The position numbers and the translations under genes are program-made. A DNA stretch of 64,000 bases from Steromphala cineraria (Eukaryota > Mollusca > Gastropoda > Trochida > Trochidae), in contig OU744720.1 in NCBI GenBank assembly GCA_916613615.1, positions 68,836,471-68,900,470 of the forward strand, in the 5' to 3' direction. The notes beneath the pieces are model-generated. The model made no database searches. It was given only the letters and a program-made list of their open reading frames with translations, and was not told where the DNA came from. Positions 24,816-36,099 of the stretch are shown piece after piece. Within the stretch, counting starts at the first letter, position 1, and each line of letters begins with the position of its first letter.

Positions 24816-24819
24816 GCTG

Positions 24820-25113
24820 TTCCAGTTGAACGTCAGTGTATTTAAACTAAATCGAGCAGTAATAATTCAAATATATAAGGTAAAGTTTAGCCATGCGATT
24901 CCTTTTTCTTACATAAAATGAATTAAAGGTGTTCACATAAAATGGCCACCAATGGATTTTATGTGAATCTTCATACTTTGTCCCCTGAGTATTGATGATT
25001 GGCTTGTGAAATAACATTTTTGACACTGTCAAAATAATACATTTAGAATTAACTTACAATCATCAGTGAAAATTTTAAGATATAAAATTATAAAAAAATG
25101 GGCTACTGCCCCT
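24820..25113 (+). mobile_element. TTAA-flanked MITE, copy 3 (5' truncated)
   Basis: The right terminus (GGCTACTGCCCCT followed by TTAA at 25114-25117) and the interior match the full-length copies. The left end is missing: similarity begins at about 24820, in the part equivalent to ~60 bp inside the element. The open frame on the minus strand here is a translation of the MITE, not a gene. Confidence 0.8.
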
Positions 25114-25439
25114 TTAAAACAACCCTACTCAAGTAGGAGAAACGAGGTAAAAAACTTAGAAAGAAACAACAGAATGTGCATGCCATATGTAAAAGAATAA
25201 ACATCAATCATCTGAAAAATTTAATTTTAAGTTCTTGTGTATTTTACAGATTAATACACTCGCTACAAAAGCATGTTGTGTAAATACAGAACTACATGTA
25301 TAGTATTAACCGAAATAGAAAAAAAGCTTTTGTGATTATCTTTTTGTTTAAACAAAGTTGAAATTTGAGTTCTAAATCCTCACTCACAATAACATTTCCC
25401 AAATTTTGTTAACGTCAGTTTTTGCAAAATTCCCTCAAA

Positions 25440-25790
25440 TATATGAGCACGTTTTTATGGGGAATATAAGGTGATGTCAGGAAAAGGAAATTAAATGGTT
25501 CCAATTGAAAGACAATGTATTTGAACTAAATGAAGCGGTAATAATTCAAATACATAACGTAAAGTGTAGCCATGCGATTCATTTTTGTAACACAAAATGA
25601 ATTAAAATGTTCACACAAATGGGCGCCAAATGATTTTAGGTGAATCCTCATACTTTGTTCTCTGACTATGGGTGATTGGCTTGTGTAATGAGGTTGTTGA
25701 CACTGTAAATATAATACACCTAGCATTAACTTACAATTATAATTGAAATATTTAAAATATAAAATTATCAAAAAACGTGCTTCTGTCCCT
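25440..25790 (+). mobile_element. TTAA-flanked MITE, copy 4
   Basis: Nearly full length. The left terminal repeat is degraded to ...GAGCACGTTTTTA, while the right end reads ACGTGCTTCTGTCCCT and is followed by TTAA (25791-25794). It lies only ~330 bp from copy 3 in the same orientation, inside the segment that copy 2 of the segmental duplication lacks. Confidence 0.8.
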
Positions 25791-25799
25791 TTAAGCTAA

Positions 25800-26512
25800 A
25801 GCAAATATGAAATTTGAAGCAATTTTACCTCTAAGAAAGATACATAAATTATATTTTTGCAATGCAATCATGAGGCCTAGTTGAGGAAAATCTTAGTTAT
25901 TTAAACATAAGTAAGAACTACATTTTCAATTCAGTAATAAATAAACGTCATATATCATTTCCTTTCTATTTCATTTCTAAACATTCAAAAGTATAGCCGA
26001 TGTAAGACAATCTGTATAACTAAACTATTTCTATGTATCCCAACGCTTTTATCATTTTATTTGAGGTTGCCATTAATAATTTTACGTGTGCTATCTACCA
26101 AGTTTTCTCCATCATTTCTTCGTTTATACCCGTTGCACTAGTCTGAGAGTGCAACGATGACTATGTTTCAATTGTTTTTTTATAAAAAAATGTTTGAGGG
26201 GGAAACTTTGCTTATAGGTGAAATTTAAAAGAAAATCTGTTATTGGAAAATCCATGCGATTTAAACAGAAATGTTCATTTTCCTTTCCTCTGATAACAAG
26301 TTCTCGCCAAGGGTGTACCAATTCGATTGCAGGCAACCCGTGCCACGTGCAGCACGTATTTCAGTTGAAGTGTAATCTGCATGTACAATTCTGACGGCTG
26401 CTAGGTAATTAACTATTGACGCGTAACAACCAAATATTGATGTTTTATTAAAGATATTGACGATTTTTTTTTTATATTGACGAGTTTTAAGAGCCCAACA
26501 CATGCGACTATT
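25800..26512. other. End of the copy-1-specific segment, with a small hairpin
   Basis: A short hairpin CGTTGCACT...AGTGCAACG is present at about 26130-26155. The minus-strand frame 26261-26524 has no recognisable family match. Similarity to copy 2 resumes at about 26513 (ATTTCTGGTTTGCAATT). Confidence 0.4.
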
Positions 26513-26904
26513 TCTGGTTTGCAATTATCTTAGTGTGAATTCACAAGTTCGTTTTTCTGAAAAATGCAAGGTTTAATTTGATGTAGTCCTATTGCGGTTG
26601 TAGGTAAATCTATCCTGATAAACTAAGACAACTCGGGTAACTATCAATAAAGATAAGAGATTCACATTTAAGCTTGTTATGGAAAGCAATTATGTTTTAA
26701 GACGGAGAATTGCATAACACTGTTTTCAAAGCTTACTGAACTTAAAACTTTTAAAATAATGAAGAAAATCATAAAAATACAGAACTTTAGCAACTAAGTA
26801 CTCACATTCAAAGTTTTAGATTAAGCTGGCTTCACAATATATTCATTGAAAAATAAGTCAATGGTTAAAACCCTCTTATCATGGACATTTCTAACACATC
26901 TAGC

Positions 26905-27130
26905 ACTTCTTACAGCTAATGCGCACCTTGTCAATCAACTGACAAGATAGAGTTACAACACAAACGATAGCTGAAGTATAAACTAGATGATGCACAGCAC
27001 TCTCCTTAACGTGCTATCTCAACTGCTTGTAAAGCAATTACCGGACTATATCAAGCAAAATGTCATGCATATAAAGAGTCCTGGGTAATATATGATTGTT
27101 ATCTGATAAGATATATGATCATTTCGCAAA
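26905..27130 (+). repeat. Dispersed repeat family E, copy 1
   Basis: Shared ordered words are TCAATCAACTGACAAGATAG, AGTTACAACACAA, GCTATCTCAACTGCTTGTAA, GCATATAAAGAGTCCTGG and CTGATAAGATAT. They recur at 32455-32710, more diverged at 34790-34970, and in copy 2 at 43945-44160, 60920-61160 and 63605-63800. The ATATAAAGAG string is TATA-like, but no transcript or coding start can be tied to it. Confidence 0.6.
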
Positions 27131-27278
27131 TAAACATTATATCCAAATTGATATTGTAAAGAATTTGACTTTCATTAAATCCTGAGTAAATTTCATCTTT
27201 ACCTTGAAGTTAATCTTTTCTTACTGATTGATGCTTCAATAAGTATTGACGCATAAGGTCAGATTTTCAAAAAGAGTA

Positions 27279-27327
27279 TTCAATTCAATTTATTTCAATA
27301 CTTAAAGGCCACAGGCCTATAGTACAG
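27279..27327 (-). mobile_element. 49-bp retroposed fragment with 7-bp target duplication
   Basis: The sequence TTCAATTCAATTTATTTCAA followed by CTTAAAGGCCACAGGCCTAT is bounded by AAGAGTA at 27272-27278 and again at 27328-27334. The equivalent place in copy 2 (about 44285-44300) has no such insert. The pentamer-rich edge looks like the reverse complement of a (TTGAA)n 3' tail, so this is probably an extremely 5'-truncated non-LTR or SINE insertion in minus orientation. Confidence 0.65.
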
Positions 27328-27779
27328 AAGAGTAAATTAAACATGTAATTAAAGGGAATATCGCTCTTTTCGGAAGATTTATGACGCAATACTTTAGACG
27401 TTTGGTTAAAAAAAGTATATGTGAGAACATGTTCACAATATTTTATAAAAATATAAGAATGGTACAAGTGGAATTTGTTTCAGATATTTGTTTCTCACAA
27501 TTGCACTTGCTTCTTTGTCCCAATTTGAATATTTATGTGACATTATAGTTCATGACCTTTCCTATATCACAAAACAAATTCAACCATAAATCATTTAACA
27601 ATTTTGAGACGATGTGATATCTATAAAATACATTTGTAGATCCACCATATTAGAAAGACATTAGTATATTAATCAAACAATTTCGTTCTACAATGGTATT
27701 CTTTGACACTCATCAATCACAAGAAGATCTAATAGCAAATATATGTGATCATTAGGAATATCACATAGATGCAGCTCAG

Positions 27780-27925
27780 TCACTTTGATCTAACCTCTGT
27801 TCCAACTAGCCAAATACATGGGCAAGAAAGGTAAAGACCTGATTGGATGCAAGAATAGTTACACGTATTTGTGCAATCAGCAACGCCGTTTCAAAAGTGG
27901 TCATTTACAAAGCCTCGAGCTCGTC
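27780..27925 (+). repeat. Dispersed repeat family F
   Basis: Contains AACCTCTGTTCCAACTAGCC, GACCTGATTGGATGCAAG and GTGCAATCAGCAACGCCG. It is almost identical at 44745-44890 and strongly diverged at 5255-5500. Conservation over this stretch looks somewhat higher than in the neighbouring AT-rich DNA. Function unknown. Confidence 0.55.
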
Positions 27926-27990
27926 ATTTTCGTATGCTTCGGTAAAACGAACATCCAGGTGAGATATTTCTTCCTTTCACAAAACATCGA

Positions 27991-27993
27991 TTA
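27991..27993. other. Empty (pre-insertion) site for the 12-kb element
   Basis: In copy 1 the sequence reads ...CACAAAACATCGA-TTA-GTTCTAAA... without interruption. In copy 2 the same left side ends CACAAAACATCAC-TTA at 44947, and the same right side resumes TTA-GTACTAAA at 57027. This paralogous empty site independently supports both element boundaries and the TTA duplication. Confidence 0.8.
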
Positions 27994-28464
27994 GTTCTAA
28001 AATAAATATCATAAAAAATAAGGATTTCAAAAGTTATAAAACAGTTACGACCTAATAAAAATACAATCCATATTTGCTTTTTTAAATATCTTCTCTCACA
28101 CTGTAAATGCAAAAGAACATAAAGGTAAGGATGCACACACACAAAGTTATCCAAGACGAATTTTTTTCTAATATGAAATATAAATTTATATAAGTTACAG
28201 AATAAAGACATCCTGGACTTGAGGTTCATGTAATCTTAGCGAAACCAAGAGTCAATGACTAGTTGTTATTCACAACACATTTGACCTAGAGACTGTAATA
28301 AAACTTCATACAAGGTATTGATAAAACACGGAATATAGATGATTTGAGTCTTGCTAAATTGAATCATTTCTTTTCGTAAGGCTACTCATGTGATGGTTCG
28401 ATGGAACTGACATGAAATATTCAATAAGATTACACAGCATTGACACCAATACTGAATTTGTTAT

Positions 28465-29345
28465 TTGCTACCCAAGGTTCATCACTGATAGGAAGGGAGA
28501 AAGTTTAAAACAACCTTAAACATCTGCTAAGATGATTTGTGGAGAAACTTAATGCAATAAATTGCAACGCTTCAATTCTTTAGATATATGAGTATCCAAC
28601 ACAGTTATCAAGGACTAAGTTGTTATTTATTTGGTGTTATTCCAGACTTGTTCCAGAGTTGACCATAGTGGACCCGAATGTCTGTTTATGGAACATACAC
28701 TGTAAGGAACACATACAAACAATTGATTCAGATACATGTAGTTCACTCAAGGGCATGATTGACAAACAGCAATCACATCATGTTAATCCATGGAGATGAA
28801 ATCGCTCTATTATCTTTAGGAGTGGATTCTTTTAAATCAATTTCTGATTGACTATCCAAGCCATGAGTAATGTCAGGTTTTGCAGATTTGTTTTCATAAT
28901 TGTGGAGTAACAGTTTTAAACGAATAAGATGACAAAACATATCAAATTTGAAAGTTTAGTTTTTAGAGTGGAAAACATTCAGAATCCTTGGTTAGCGATA
29001 TCATTCATTGAGCTATGGGGGGTATGGGCGAGTATAAGTTTATCAACAGTAATAGTGTTTTGAATTTTTCGCGTATAACGTGAGTATCATATAGCAGATT
29101 GGCGGTTTCACATGCACAGCCGTATCTATTTCAAGCGCTTCTTAAGATGGTATCCGATACCAGAAGAGTAAGCACCAACACGTTAATAATTTGTTGGTAA
29201 AATGAAGGAAATGCTTGTCTTTACAAATAATATAAGATGAATACAGTTTCTAATGCTGTGAAGTCAAGTATTGATTTAGATTGAGAATGCAATCAGAGTC
29301 TTTGACTGAACTTACCCCTCCTCCTCATACATTATCTATTATCTA
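28465..29345. other. Segment present only in copy 1 of the duplication
   Basis: About 870 bp between blocks that are directly joined in copy 2 near 57660. No terminal repeats, duplication or ORF reveal whether this is an insertion in copy 1 or a deletion in copy 2. Confidence 0.5.
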
Positions 29346-29384
29346 AATGTTTTCTGTTTATTATATAAATGAACTTATGATTGA

Positions 29385-29470
29385 TTATTTTATGATTTTA
29401 TACATGTACTGCTCTGTGAAATGTAGACTAGGCCTCCACTGCAAAGAAATAAATATGATAATGATAATTG
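29385..29470 (+). mobile_element. Possible non-LTR retrotransposon 3' end
   Basis: The string GTGAAATGTAGACTAGGCCT followed by CACTGCAAAGAAATAAAT and an ATGATA-rich tail resembles the 3' end of a CR1-like element with a short-repeat tail. A counterpart lies at 57710-57800 with a different tail composition. The call rests only on this end structure. Confidence 0.25.
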
Positions 29471-30844
29471 TGAATATACATGGGATCAACCAAAAAATAA
29501 CCATGTATAATACCATTTTTTAGGTGATAAGCATCTATAAATTAGGTACAAAAATTCAGATACCAAGTCACAAGAAGTGATAATTCTTTAAACATTCATG
29601 AATCATTCATCCTTTTGGTAATGATTGACAGAATCTGCCAAATGTACTATCATATATTTTCCGGTGCTATGCACTATACTTATGTCAGTAAACAAATAAT
29701 TTCAAATTGATCGACAATCATATTGATATGCTCTTTAGCCGTATATAGCATGTTGGTCTAACACACCAGGTACAAGTAATTATATTTAAGTCTGCACATA
29801 CGTCAACTGCTTTCTACGTTTCAACAGACAGTATTGCATATTGAAGCCCCGTTTACTTTAAACTATCGTAGAGGAAAATATTTCCTGCATTCTCCGACCT
29901 CTACTGACTCTGTTACAAATGGTTTGTAAGTGGAAGGGAGTTATCAATATTATTTTAAATAGGTCAGAACAGTTGTTCCACATTGTTAGCAAAATGTTGA
30001 AACATGACGTTTCATGGAATTGTGATTACTTGTATGATAAAGCATATATGTTCGAACCAAACTACAAGTAAGTAAAAAGGTATTTAAACAAAACGAACAC
30101 TGAATGGGTTTGCTGTCATAAAATAACCAACCAAACTGATGGGTCAATAATAAAGGCTAGTAGAGAAAGAGATTGTAGTAAATCGGTATATAAGCTGAAG
30201 GTTAGTCTGCCGTTCTGATGTAATTTGTTTTTTGGGTTTAGCTTATGCAATCATTAATGATATTTTGTCGAGTACAATATTTTCCTTGAGCAATGGTGTA
30301 AAAGTAATACAAATTTGAAACCATTATTGCATTTAGTGGCATTTCTTGGTTAACGTCAGACTGAATCATTGATTAACACTTGTGTGTGAGCGAGTAGCGA
30401 CATGTTTGGATATTCTGAGAACAGAAAAAGGCAGCCTACCTCTATAGATACATTTGTAACCATAATCTGCAAAAAGTTCATCACTTGCTTATTATGACGT
30501 TTGGTGTGTCAACTCTTTTTCCAAACGTTGCACCCATATTATCCTGAGGTGGGATTTAACGTTTGCAACACGTCAATGGCATTGATCTGTTTTTGATCTT
30601 CTGAGCACATTCATATCGCAATTTATGTTGTTTGAGCTGGCTATATTTGCCAGCTAACAACGCATCAACAACATTGGTCTGTTTTCGAATTCAGCTGCTA
30701 GTTTTCAGAATAGATCTTTGTTTATCTGCAGGTATTTGCTAATCTATCTATGCCTTATTGTATGTCCTGGAATCATCAGACGAAAAAAATGAGGAAGTAA
30801 TTATGTATATCACTAACAGTTTAATGGGTGAAGTAATGTCATTA

Positions 30845-31020
30845 AATTTCTAATGTTGGTGCCAAGCTGATATAATCCTTATCAATTCATTCTTCATTGC
30901 AGTCTATCAGAGCATTATCAGGCCGGTTAACATGGTCAGTTTCATGTTAGTAATAGAAGGACAACGGAACCACTGAATAGTACTTAACAATTGAATATGT
31001 GTCCACAGGTTATAATATGG
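30845..31020 (-). repeat. Dispersed repeat family R, copy 4
   Basis: On the minus strand it carries the family order (CTCTGATAGACTGCAATGAAG, ATGAATTGATAAGG, TTGGCACC). A near-identical copy exists at 59219-59370 because it lies inside the segmental duplication. Confidence 0.5.
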
Positions 31021-31599
31021 TAAACTGACACACAGTATATATCATTATCATAAGTTTAATAATTATATATCACAGTGAACCTAAATGAAGTTCATATTTC
31101 TCATCAAATTAAGATGCAAATGAAATGAAATTCAGCATTGGTCTATATTAAAAGTCATGTTAACTGTTTCAGGAAATATCTCTTGTTGAGCAGTCTACAG
31201 GGAATGGGTATGGTCTGATTCTTATCAAATTGGGAACAACGTAACAAAGGCATATCCTCAGTTATTTTTTGTTACTTTGAACGAGATAATTAATTTTGCT
31301 GTTAGTATGAAAAACGTGCACCTACCCATAGTTTTGTTATTGAAAGTATATTCATTATTTTTAATGATCACAGCCGGATAGGAGAAAACTGAAGCCTACT
31401 CTTTTACATAGCACAAGTTTCCCACCAATCAAATAACTGGATAGTGTTCCAACACAAACAGTTGTTTGAGATGCTGAGAAATTAAATTGAAGCAAGTGTC
31501 TCATGATTCTGAAGATTGTATTTGATGAGTATTACAACAACAGAACACCGTCTTTAAAAATACCACTAAGATTGAAGAATATTTTCCCATGACAAACAC

Positions 31600-31870
31600 A
31601 CGCTCGGATTTCCTACCCTGCTGTCTCTCTATGCCTGCATTATGTTCATTAGTTGAACTTATCTGCAGTGTTGGTGTGCCCTAAAGTATCTCTTAACTGC
31701 AATAACATTGCGCACATTTAACCACTTACCAATGTTTATTGTGTTCAAGTTGGAAAACATTCCAAGGGTTCTTTGTTATGAAATGTATATTTCTGCATAG
31801 CTGTTCACCCTTACTGAATCAAGTGATACTATTCTTCTATTTCAGAACAAAAACATTCACCTATCAACAG
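31600..31870 (+). repeat. Dispersed repeat family D, copy 2
   Basis: Closely matches 60095-60325 through the segmental duplication and 21830-22090 as an older copy (CTGCAATAACATTGCGCACA, AATGTTTATTGTGTTCAAG, GAAATGTATATTTCTGCA). Confidence 0.6.
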
Positions 31871-32454
31871 AAAAATACAATGATAAAACAAACCGATATG
31901 TAAATTGATATGCCTTATTCAGTGCAGGTGTTACATGTGACACTAATTGTATTTCAAAAGAAAAAGTTAAAGTTATCAAGTGCTACTGACTTAATGACTA
32001 AGATTTGATGTCTGATAATATACATAGAGTGACATTTTTAAAGAAGAGGATGTGTTATAGAGAGCAAATGTAGTTCGTTGTTTGCAAGTTACATGTGAAG
32101 TCAAAGTCAAAAGTTAGTGTATTCATACTCGTAATTACAAAAAGCACGTTCTTACAAAAGGCATGTTTAGTAATAAAAAAACATATATAAAATTACAAGA
32201 AACATAGAAAAGATGTAGATATTTGATCTACTTATTTCTACCTTTGTATTCCGCATCAAGTGTGTTTTCATCATGAGCACGGATTTTCACAGTAATTGAA
32301 CTTCAGATTTCCTGAAACTTTAGATATGCACGTTTCTAACATTTCAGTAATTTACTCCCTTTTCTAAATTAGGGTAGCTACAAAAAGTAGTCACTGAACA
32401 ATACATCAATGTTTAACTGACTTTTGACATAGAAACTCTTCACATATCTAGCAT

Positions 32455-32710
32455 TTTGCTCACTTCTTCCATGAGTGCCTCGTCAATCAACTGACAAGAT
32501 AGAGTTACAACACAAGCACCAGCTGAAGTCTGATAAGATGTTACACAGTTTTCCTCCTTCACACGCTATTGGAGAAAATAAACATCTCAACGGCTTGTAA
32601 AGCAATTATTGGAATTTTATCAAGCATAGTGTTATGCATACATGTATAAAGAGTCCTGGTAAATATCCTTCTTAACTGATAAGATATCTGATCGTTTAGC
32701 TAGAAAACAT
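32455..32710 (+). repeat. Dispersed repeat family E, copy 2
   Basis: Carries TCAATCAACTGACAAGATAG, ACACGCTATTGGAGAAAATA, TATAAAGAGTCCTGG and CTGATAAGATATCTGATCG. It follows family D (31600) at about 0.85 kb, the same order seen at 34245/34790 and 63042/63605. Confidence 0.6.
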
Positions 32711-33773
32711 TGCATGATATCGGAATTGATTATTAAATTATGAATGAATGTTGGTTATGTAAACGTTCATCATTATATCATGAGAGGTGCAAGCACACGT
32801 TGAAATTTGATCAGCAATGTAGTAATGTTTTTTCATCCGTAATAATGCAGATTCTTGGCCGATTTCAGAAATACAAAGCAAGTATTGTGGACCTTTAACG
32901 TTAGTTGTTATTAATTTCTTCTTAATTTAATAAAAGTCACATTTTAACAATTGTGATATTGATAGAATTTATCCTTTATGACAATTTCAAATTGTGATAT
33001 GCATTTGGAAGGTATGTGTCGTCTACTATCAATCAGCTCTAGTAATCAAATATACCCAAATGCATGTTTTCATGCTAAAAGAAACTAAAATGGTTACATA
33101 TCTTGTGATTTTCATAAGGACTGTACAATTTGTTGATACATGGCACATTTACTGCTATAGCTTGATTGATTTTAATGGTAACTGATGAAACATTCAACAA
33201 ATTTTAAAGATTCGTCTCACATACAACGTGAGTTCATGAGCAACTGACTGGGCTGTGTTACAAGACAAACACTGGCTTCAGGTGCAGAGAGGAAGCTGCA
33301 CACATTATTCGTACCTCCTTAGCCGATACATAACCAAATAACCAACAGATGGGAACTTTTATTTTACGCGTTGAAGCAAACGATTCTTACAAATATATGG
33401 CCCTGTTTTAGACGAAGCAATGACTATAAAGTCTGTTTCTATGAAAATGCGTTTTAATATCTTTATTGTTGGGTTTAATGAAATTTAAAAAAAAGTATAT
33501 CCAAAAACATTTCTTACTGGATTAACTTATATTTAGAGAAATGAAGTATTGAGTGACGTCGATTTAAATTCTAATTCCTAACATTGAATATGTGCTTAAA
33601 CAGCCAATAAGATGCATTAATCCATGGTGATGACTTCACTCTGTTGTGTTAAACGTGGATTATTTCTCATGAAACCACTGCTATGTGACTGGCTATGAGG
33701 GGTGTTAGGGTGTTAGGTAGTGTCTACTCAAATCCTTCAAGAACGACAATTCTAAAACAGTTTGATTTGAAAA

Positions 33774-34151
33774 TCAACTTTTGAAAGGTTGTAAGTCAAA
33801 AATCGACTCAGCACTATTATCCACAACGCTATGGAGGGCACACCTATTTACAGAGTTTGTGAGTATTTGAAACCGGTGTTGTTCATTTGACTGATGAAAC
33901 AGCAAGTACACGTTGGGAAATGCTAAACACGTGCAATGTACCACGCATGAGTTGTTGTTTGCATCGCCGTCGGGAATGAATTGCAATACACGTGGATGGA
34001 TGAACCATTTGAAGCGTTGCCTAAAGTTGTTTTGCATACATGTATCTAATGAGTGAGCACCGAAAAAATATTCTGTTTTATAGTTAAACGTGACAAATAT
34101 ATGTACAGGTAAAATATGGGGAAAAGACAGTGTTTTGTATGGTGACGTCAA
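33774..34151 (-). CDS. Hypothetical ORF of 125 codons, paralogous to the one at 62159-62548
   Basis: An uninterrupted minus-strand frame is retained in both copies of the segmental duplication. The two indels between them are multiples of three (6 bp and 18 bp), so the frame stays open. However, nearly all base differences change the amino acid, which is not what purifying selection on a protein would leave. No signal peptide, domain or recognisable motif is seen. The stretch between about 33900 and 34030 is GC-richer and unusually similar between the copies, so the conservation could equally be at DNA level. Treat as a candidate only. Confidence 0.15.
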   Translation of the reverse strand: MTSPYKTLSFPHILPVHIFVTFNYKTEYFFGAHSLDTCMQNNFRQRFKWFIHPRVLQFIPDGDANNNSCVVHCTCLAFPNVYLLFHQSNEQHRFQILTNSVNRCALHSVVDNSAESIFDLQPFKS

Positions 34152-34244
34152 ACATGGATTAAGATGTAGTATGCATTCGGTGTCGTGAATTCATGAAAGT
34201 GCTAATGATATATCATTAGTTGTTCTTTGAATGAGTTTTTGAAC

Positions 34245-34475
34245 TGTTTTCTCCATCTCTCACGTTTCTACTGGTTCATCTAGTCTGTGTACTGTTATGA
34301 CATGGCACACATTCGATCATTATGTTTTGCTTGTTCAAAGACGAAACCATTCAATAGACTATCTGTTATGTATTGTTTATTTGAGAATCGCGTTTCTTCC
34401 TCTAGTTAATTCATCAAAGTAATACTCCTGTTTTGTCTACGGAGTAAATAAATCTAGAAGCACTGTCGGTAAAAT
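34245..34475 (+). repeat. Dispersed repeat family D, copy 3
   Basis: A diverged family D copy (ACTGTTATGACATGGCACAC, CATTATGTTTTGCTTGTTCA, TATCTGTTATGTATTG). Matches 63042-63270 closely through the segmental duplication. Confidence 0.5.
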
Positions 34476-34789
34476 TCTGTGTTGATATTTATCTTAATTT
34501 CCTAAAAAAACAATCGTTTTTGTTCTGAATGGCACGCCTCATTAACTGTAAAAACAGTTTCATATTCCCGAAGTAAGTTGGCATACCTTACACCAAGTCT
34601 TGAACTGTAAATAAAGTTCAAAAGTAAAATGTAATGTTGTGATGATCATACTTTATTAAATGACTATTATAAACTAGGAACAAATACTGTCAATTTTTGG
34701 TCTATATTAGTTTGTATTTCAAATTCAAATATAATTTTCAATAATTCTCAAACGCTCTTACTGACATTTGACATTGAAACTCTAGATGT

Positions 34790-34970
34790 ATCTGGTATAT
34801 GTTTAATGAGTCATTGCTTGCCTCGTCAATCAAGATTGATTTACAACACACAAGCGAGCTGAAGTTTCGTAAGATGTAATACATACTTCCTCTTCAATAC
34901 GCTATTGAAGAATGATATAAATCTCAACTACCTGACAAGTAAATAGTTGACTATCATCAACCAATTGATA
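34790..34970 (+). repeat. Dispersed repeat family E, copy 3
   Basis: A diverged E copy (GCCTCGTCAATCAAG, TTACAACACACAAGCGAGCT, ATACGCTATTGAAG). It lies about 0.55 kb after family D and close to the end of the segmental duplication. Confidence 0.5.
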
Positions 34971-34999
34971 TTGGTTATTCAGGGCATTTCCTAGCTATT

Positions 35000-35900
35000 T
35001 TATAATATTCTTTACTTCCTTGTTTGTGGCTGTACTTTTGATTATCTATTAGATACGTTTGCATATCACATGCACAAATTGATGAATTTATGCATGTCAA
35101 TGTTGTAGATAATCAAAAGACTCCAGCTTTGCCAACTTTGCATACAGCTTCCTCTCTCACTTTTTACTTGAATGTCCCTGTGTGGAAACTACATTTATTT
35201 GAGTCCAATGTTCAATCTTCACTCTAATGTAAAATGATAGAATTTGAAATACCATTTTTCCTCAACTTTATTTGACATGCAACATGTAAGATAATATAGA
35301 ACATTTATTCACTCACAAGTTTTCCTTCATTCATGTGTAGAAGCCAGTAAATTTTAAAATTGAAAGGTATTTGGATATTCCTTTAGATTGTAAGGGAATT
35401 TAAGACAACTGTTCCCTTCCAATACAGTCTACACCAATTCCCGTAAGTAATTGTGTGATTGAGTTGAAAAATGCCACTGCTCAAATGGAGATGTCCTGCA
35501 AATGTCAATGTCATGTGTCAATGGACGATTTAAGGTCTAAGAATGGTGTCTGCTTACTCTCAAAAGAATAATTCTTGAGGGTTTTCTATCGAACCCCAGG
35601 GAAAGTCTGCTAAGTGAAATATCAGGAATCATAAATCAAACACGTCAACGGTTAGTCAATTGAACTATTTAGACCACTGTTGATTTGTGAAGCATATTTA
35701 TAACCTGAATGCATACTTGACAGTTAATTTCATGGATGTCAATCTTTAAACAAAACTGTAATGTTGAAAATAAACCCAAAGTGGTAGACTAAAACACAGT
35801 AGAAGGAAACCTAAAATTCGTTTACTATATCATTAAAGTGTTTATATATTTATTGCAACATGACATGTCGATTCTGCTCTATAGATTCAATGGGTCCCGT
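35000..35900. other. Spacer between duplicate copies, no gene recognised
   Basis: Begins where similarity to copy 2 stops. A small inverted repeat TTTTGATTATCT...AGATAATCAAAA spans 35037-35123. Otherwise nothing recognised. Confidence 0.4.
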
Positions 35901-35904
35901 GTAC

Positions 35905-36095
35905 ATATCTGGAAGTTTTAACTTCGATGATCACTAGTTAACTTGCCTGATAGCTCTCATAGAGTGCACTTAAGATTTAATAGTTGATAATGTATAAGCG
36001 AGATGATCACTCCAATCATATCTGTGAGAGACATCACTCGTCATGTTTCTGGTGTCTGCTTCTTTTGAGATAATCAATAGAGAATATATGTTAAT
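35905..36095 (+). repeat. Dispersed repeat family R, copy 5
   Basis: Contains AGAGTGCACTTAAGATTTAA, TAGTTGATAATGTAT and TATCTGTGAGAGACATCAC. The last word is shared with the copy at 42120-42350. Confidence 0.5.
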
Positions 36096-36099
36096 CTAT

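Larger units (their letters stand above)
23715..34995 (+). repeat. Segmental duplication, copy 1
   Basis: The stretch matches 43425-63842 in the same order and orientation once the 12-kb transposon in copy 2 and lineage-specific insertions are removed. Matching blocks are 23715-23818 with 43425-43540, 26513-27993 with 43550-44947, and 28150-34995 with 57465-63842. Copy 1 has about 2.7 kb (23819-26512), about 0.87 kb (28465-29345) and about 95 bp (33145-33240) that copy 2 lacks. Copy 2 has G' (57106-57460), ~75 bp near 59880 and ~400 bp (62637-63038) that copy 1 lacks. Differences are mostly scattered substitutions and small indels. Confidence 0.9.

Noticed and set aside
24847..25771. Similar minus-strand ORFs at 24847-25032 and 25526-25771 looked like a small protein family
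   Set aside because: Both are translations of the MITE copies; the similarity comes from the transposon, and the same stretch in the other copies is not consistently open.
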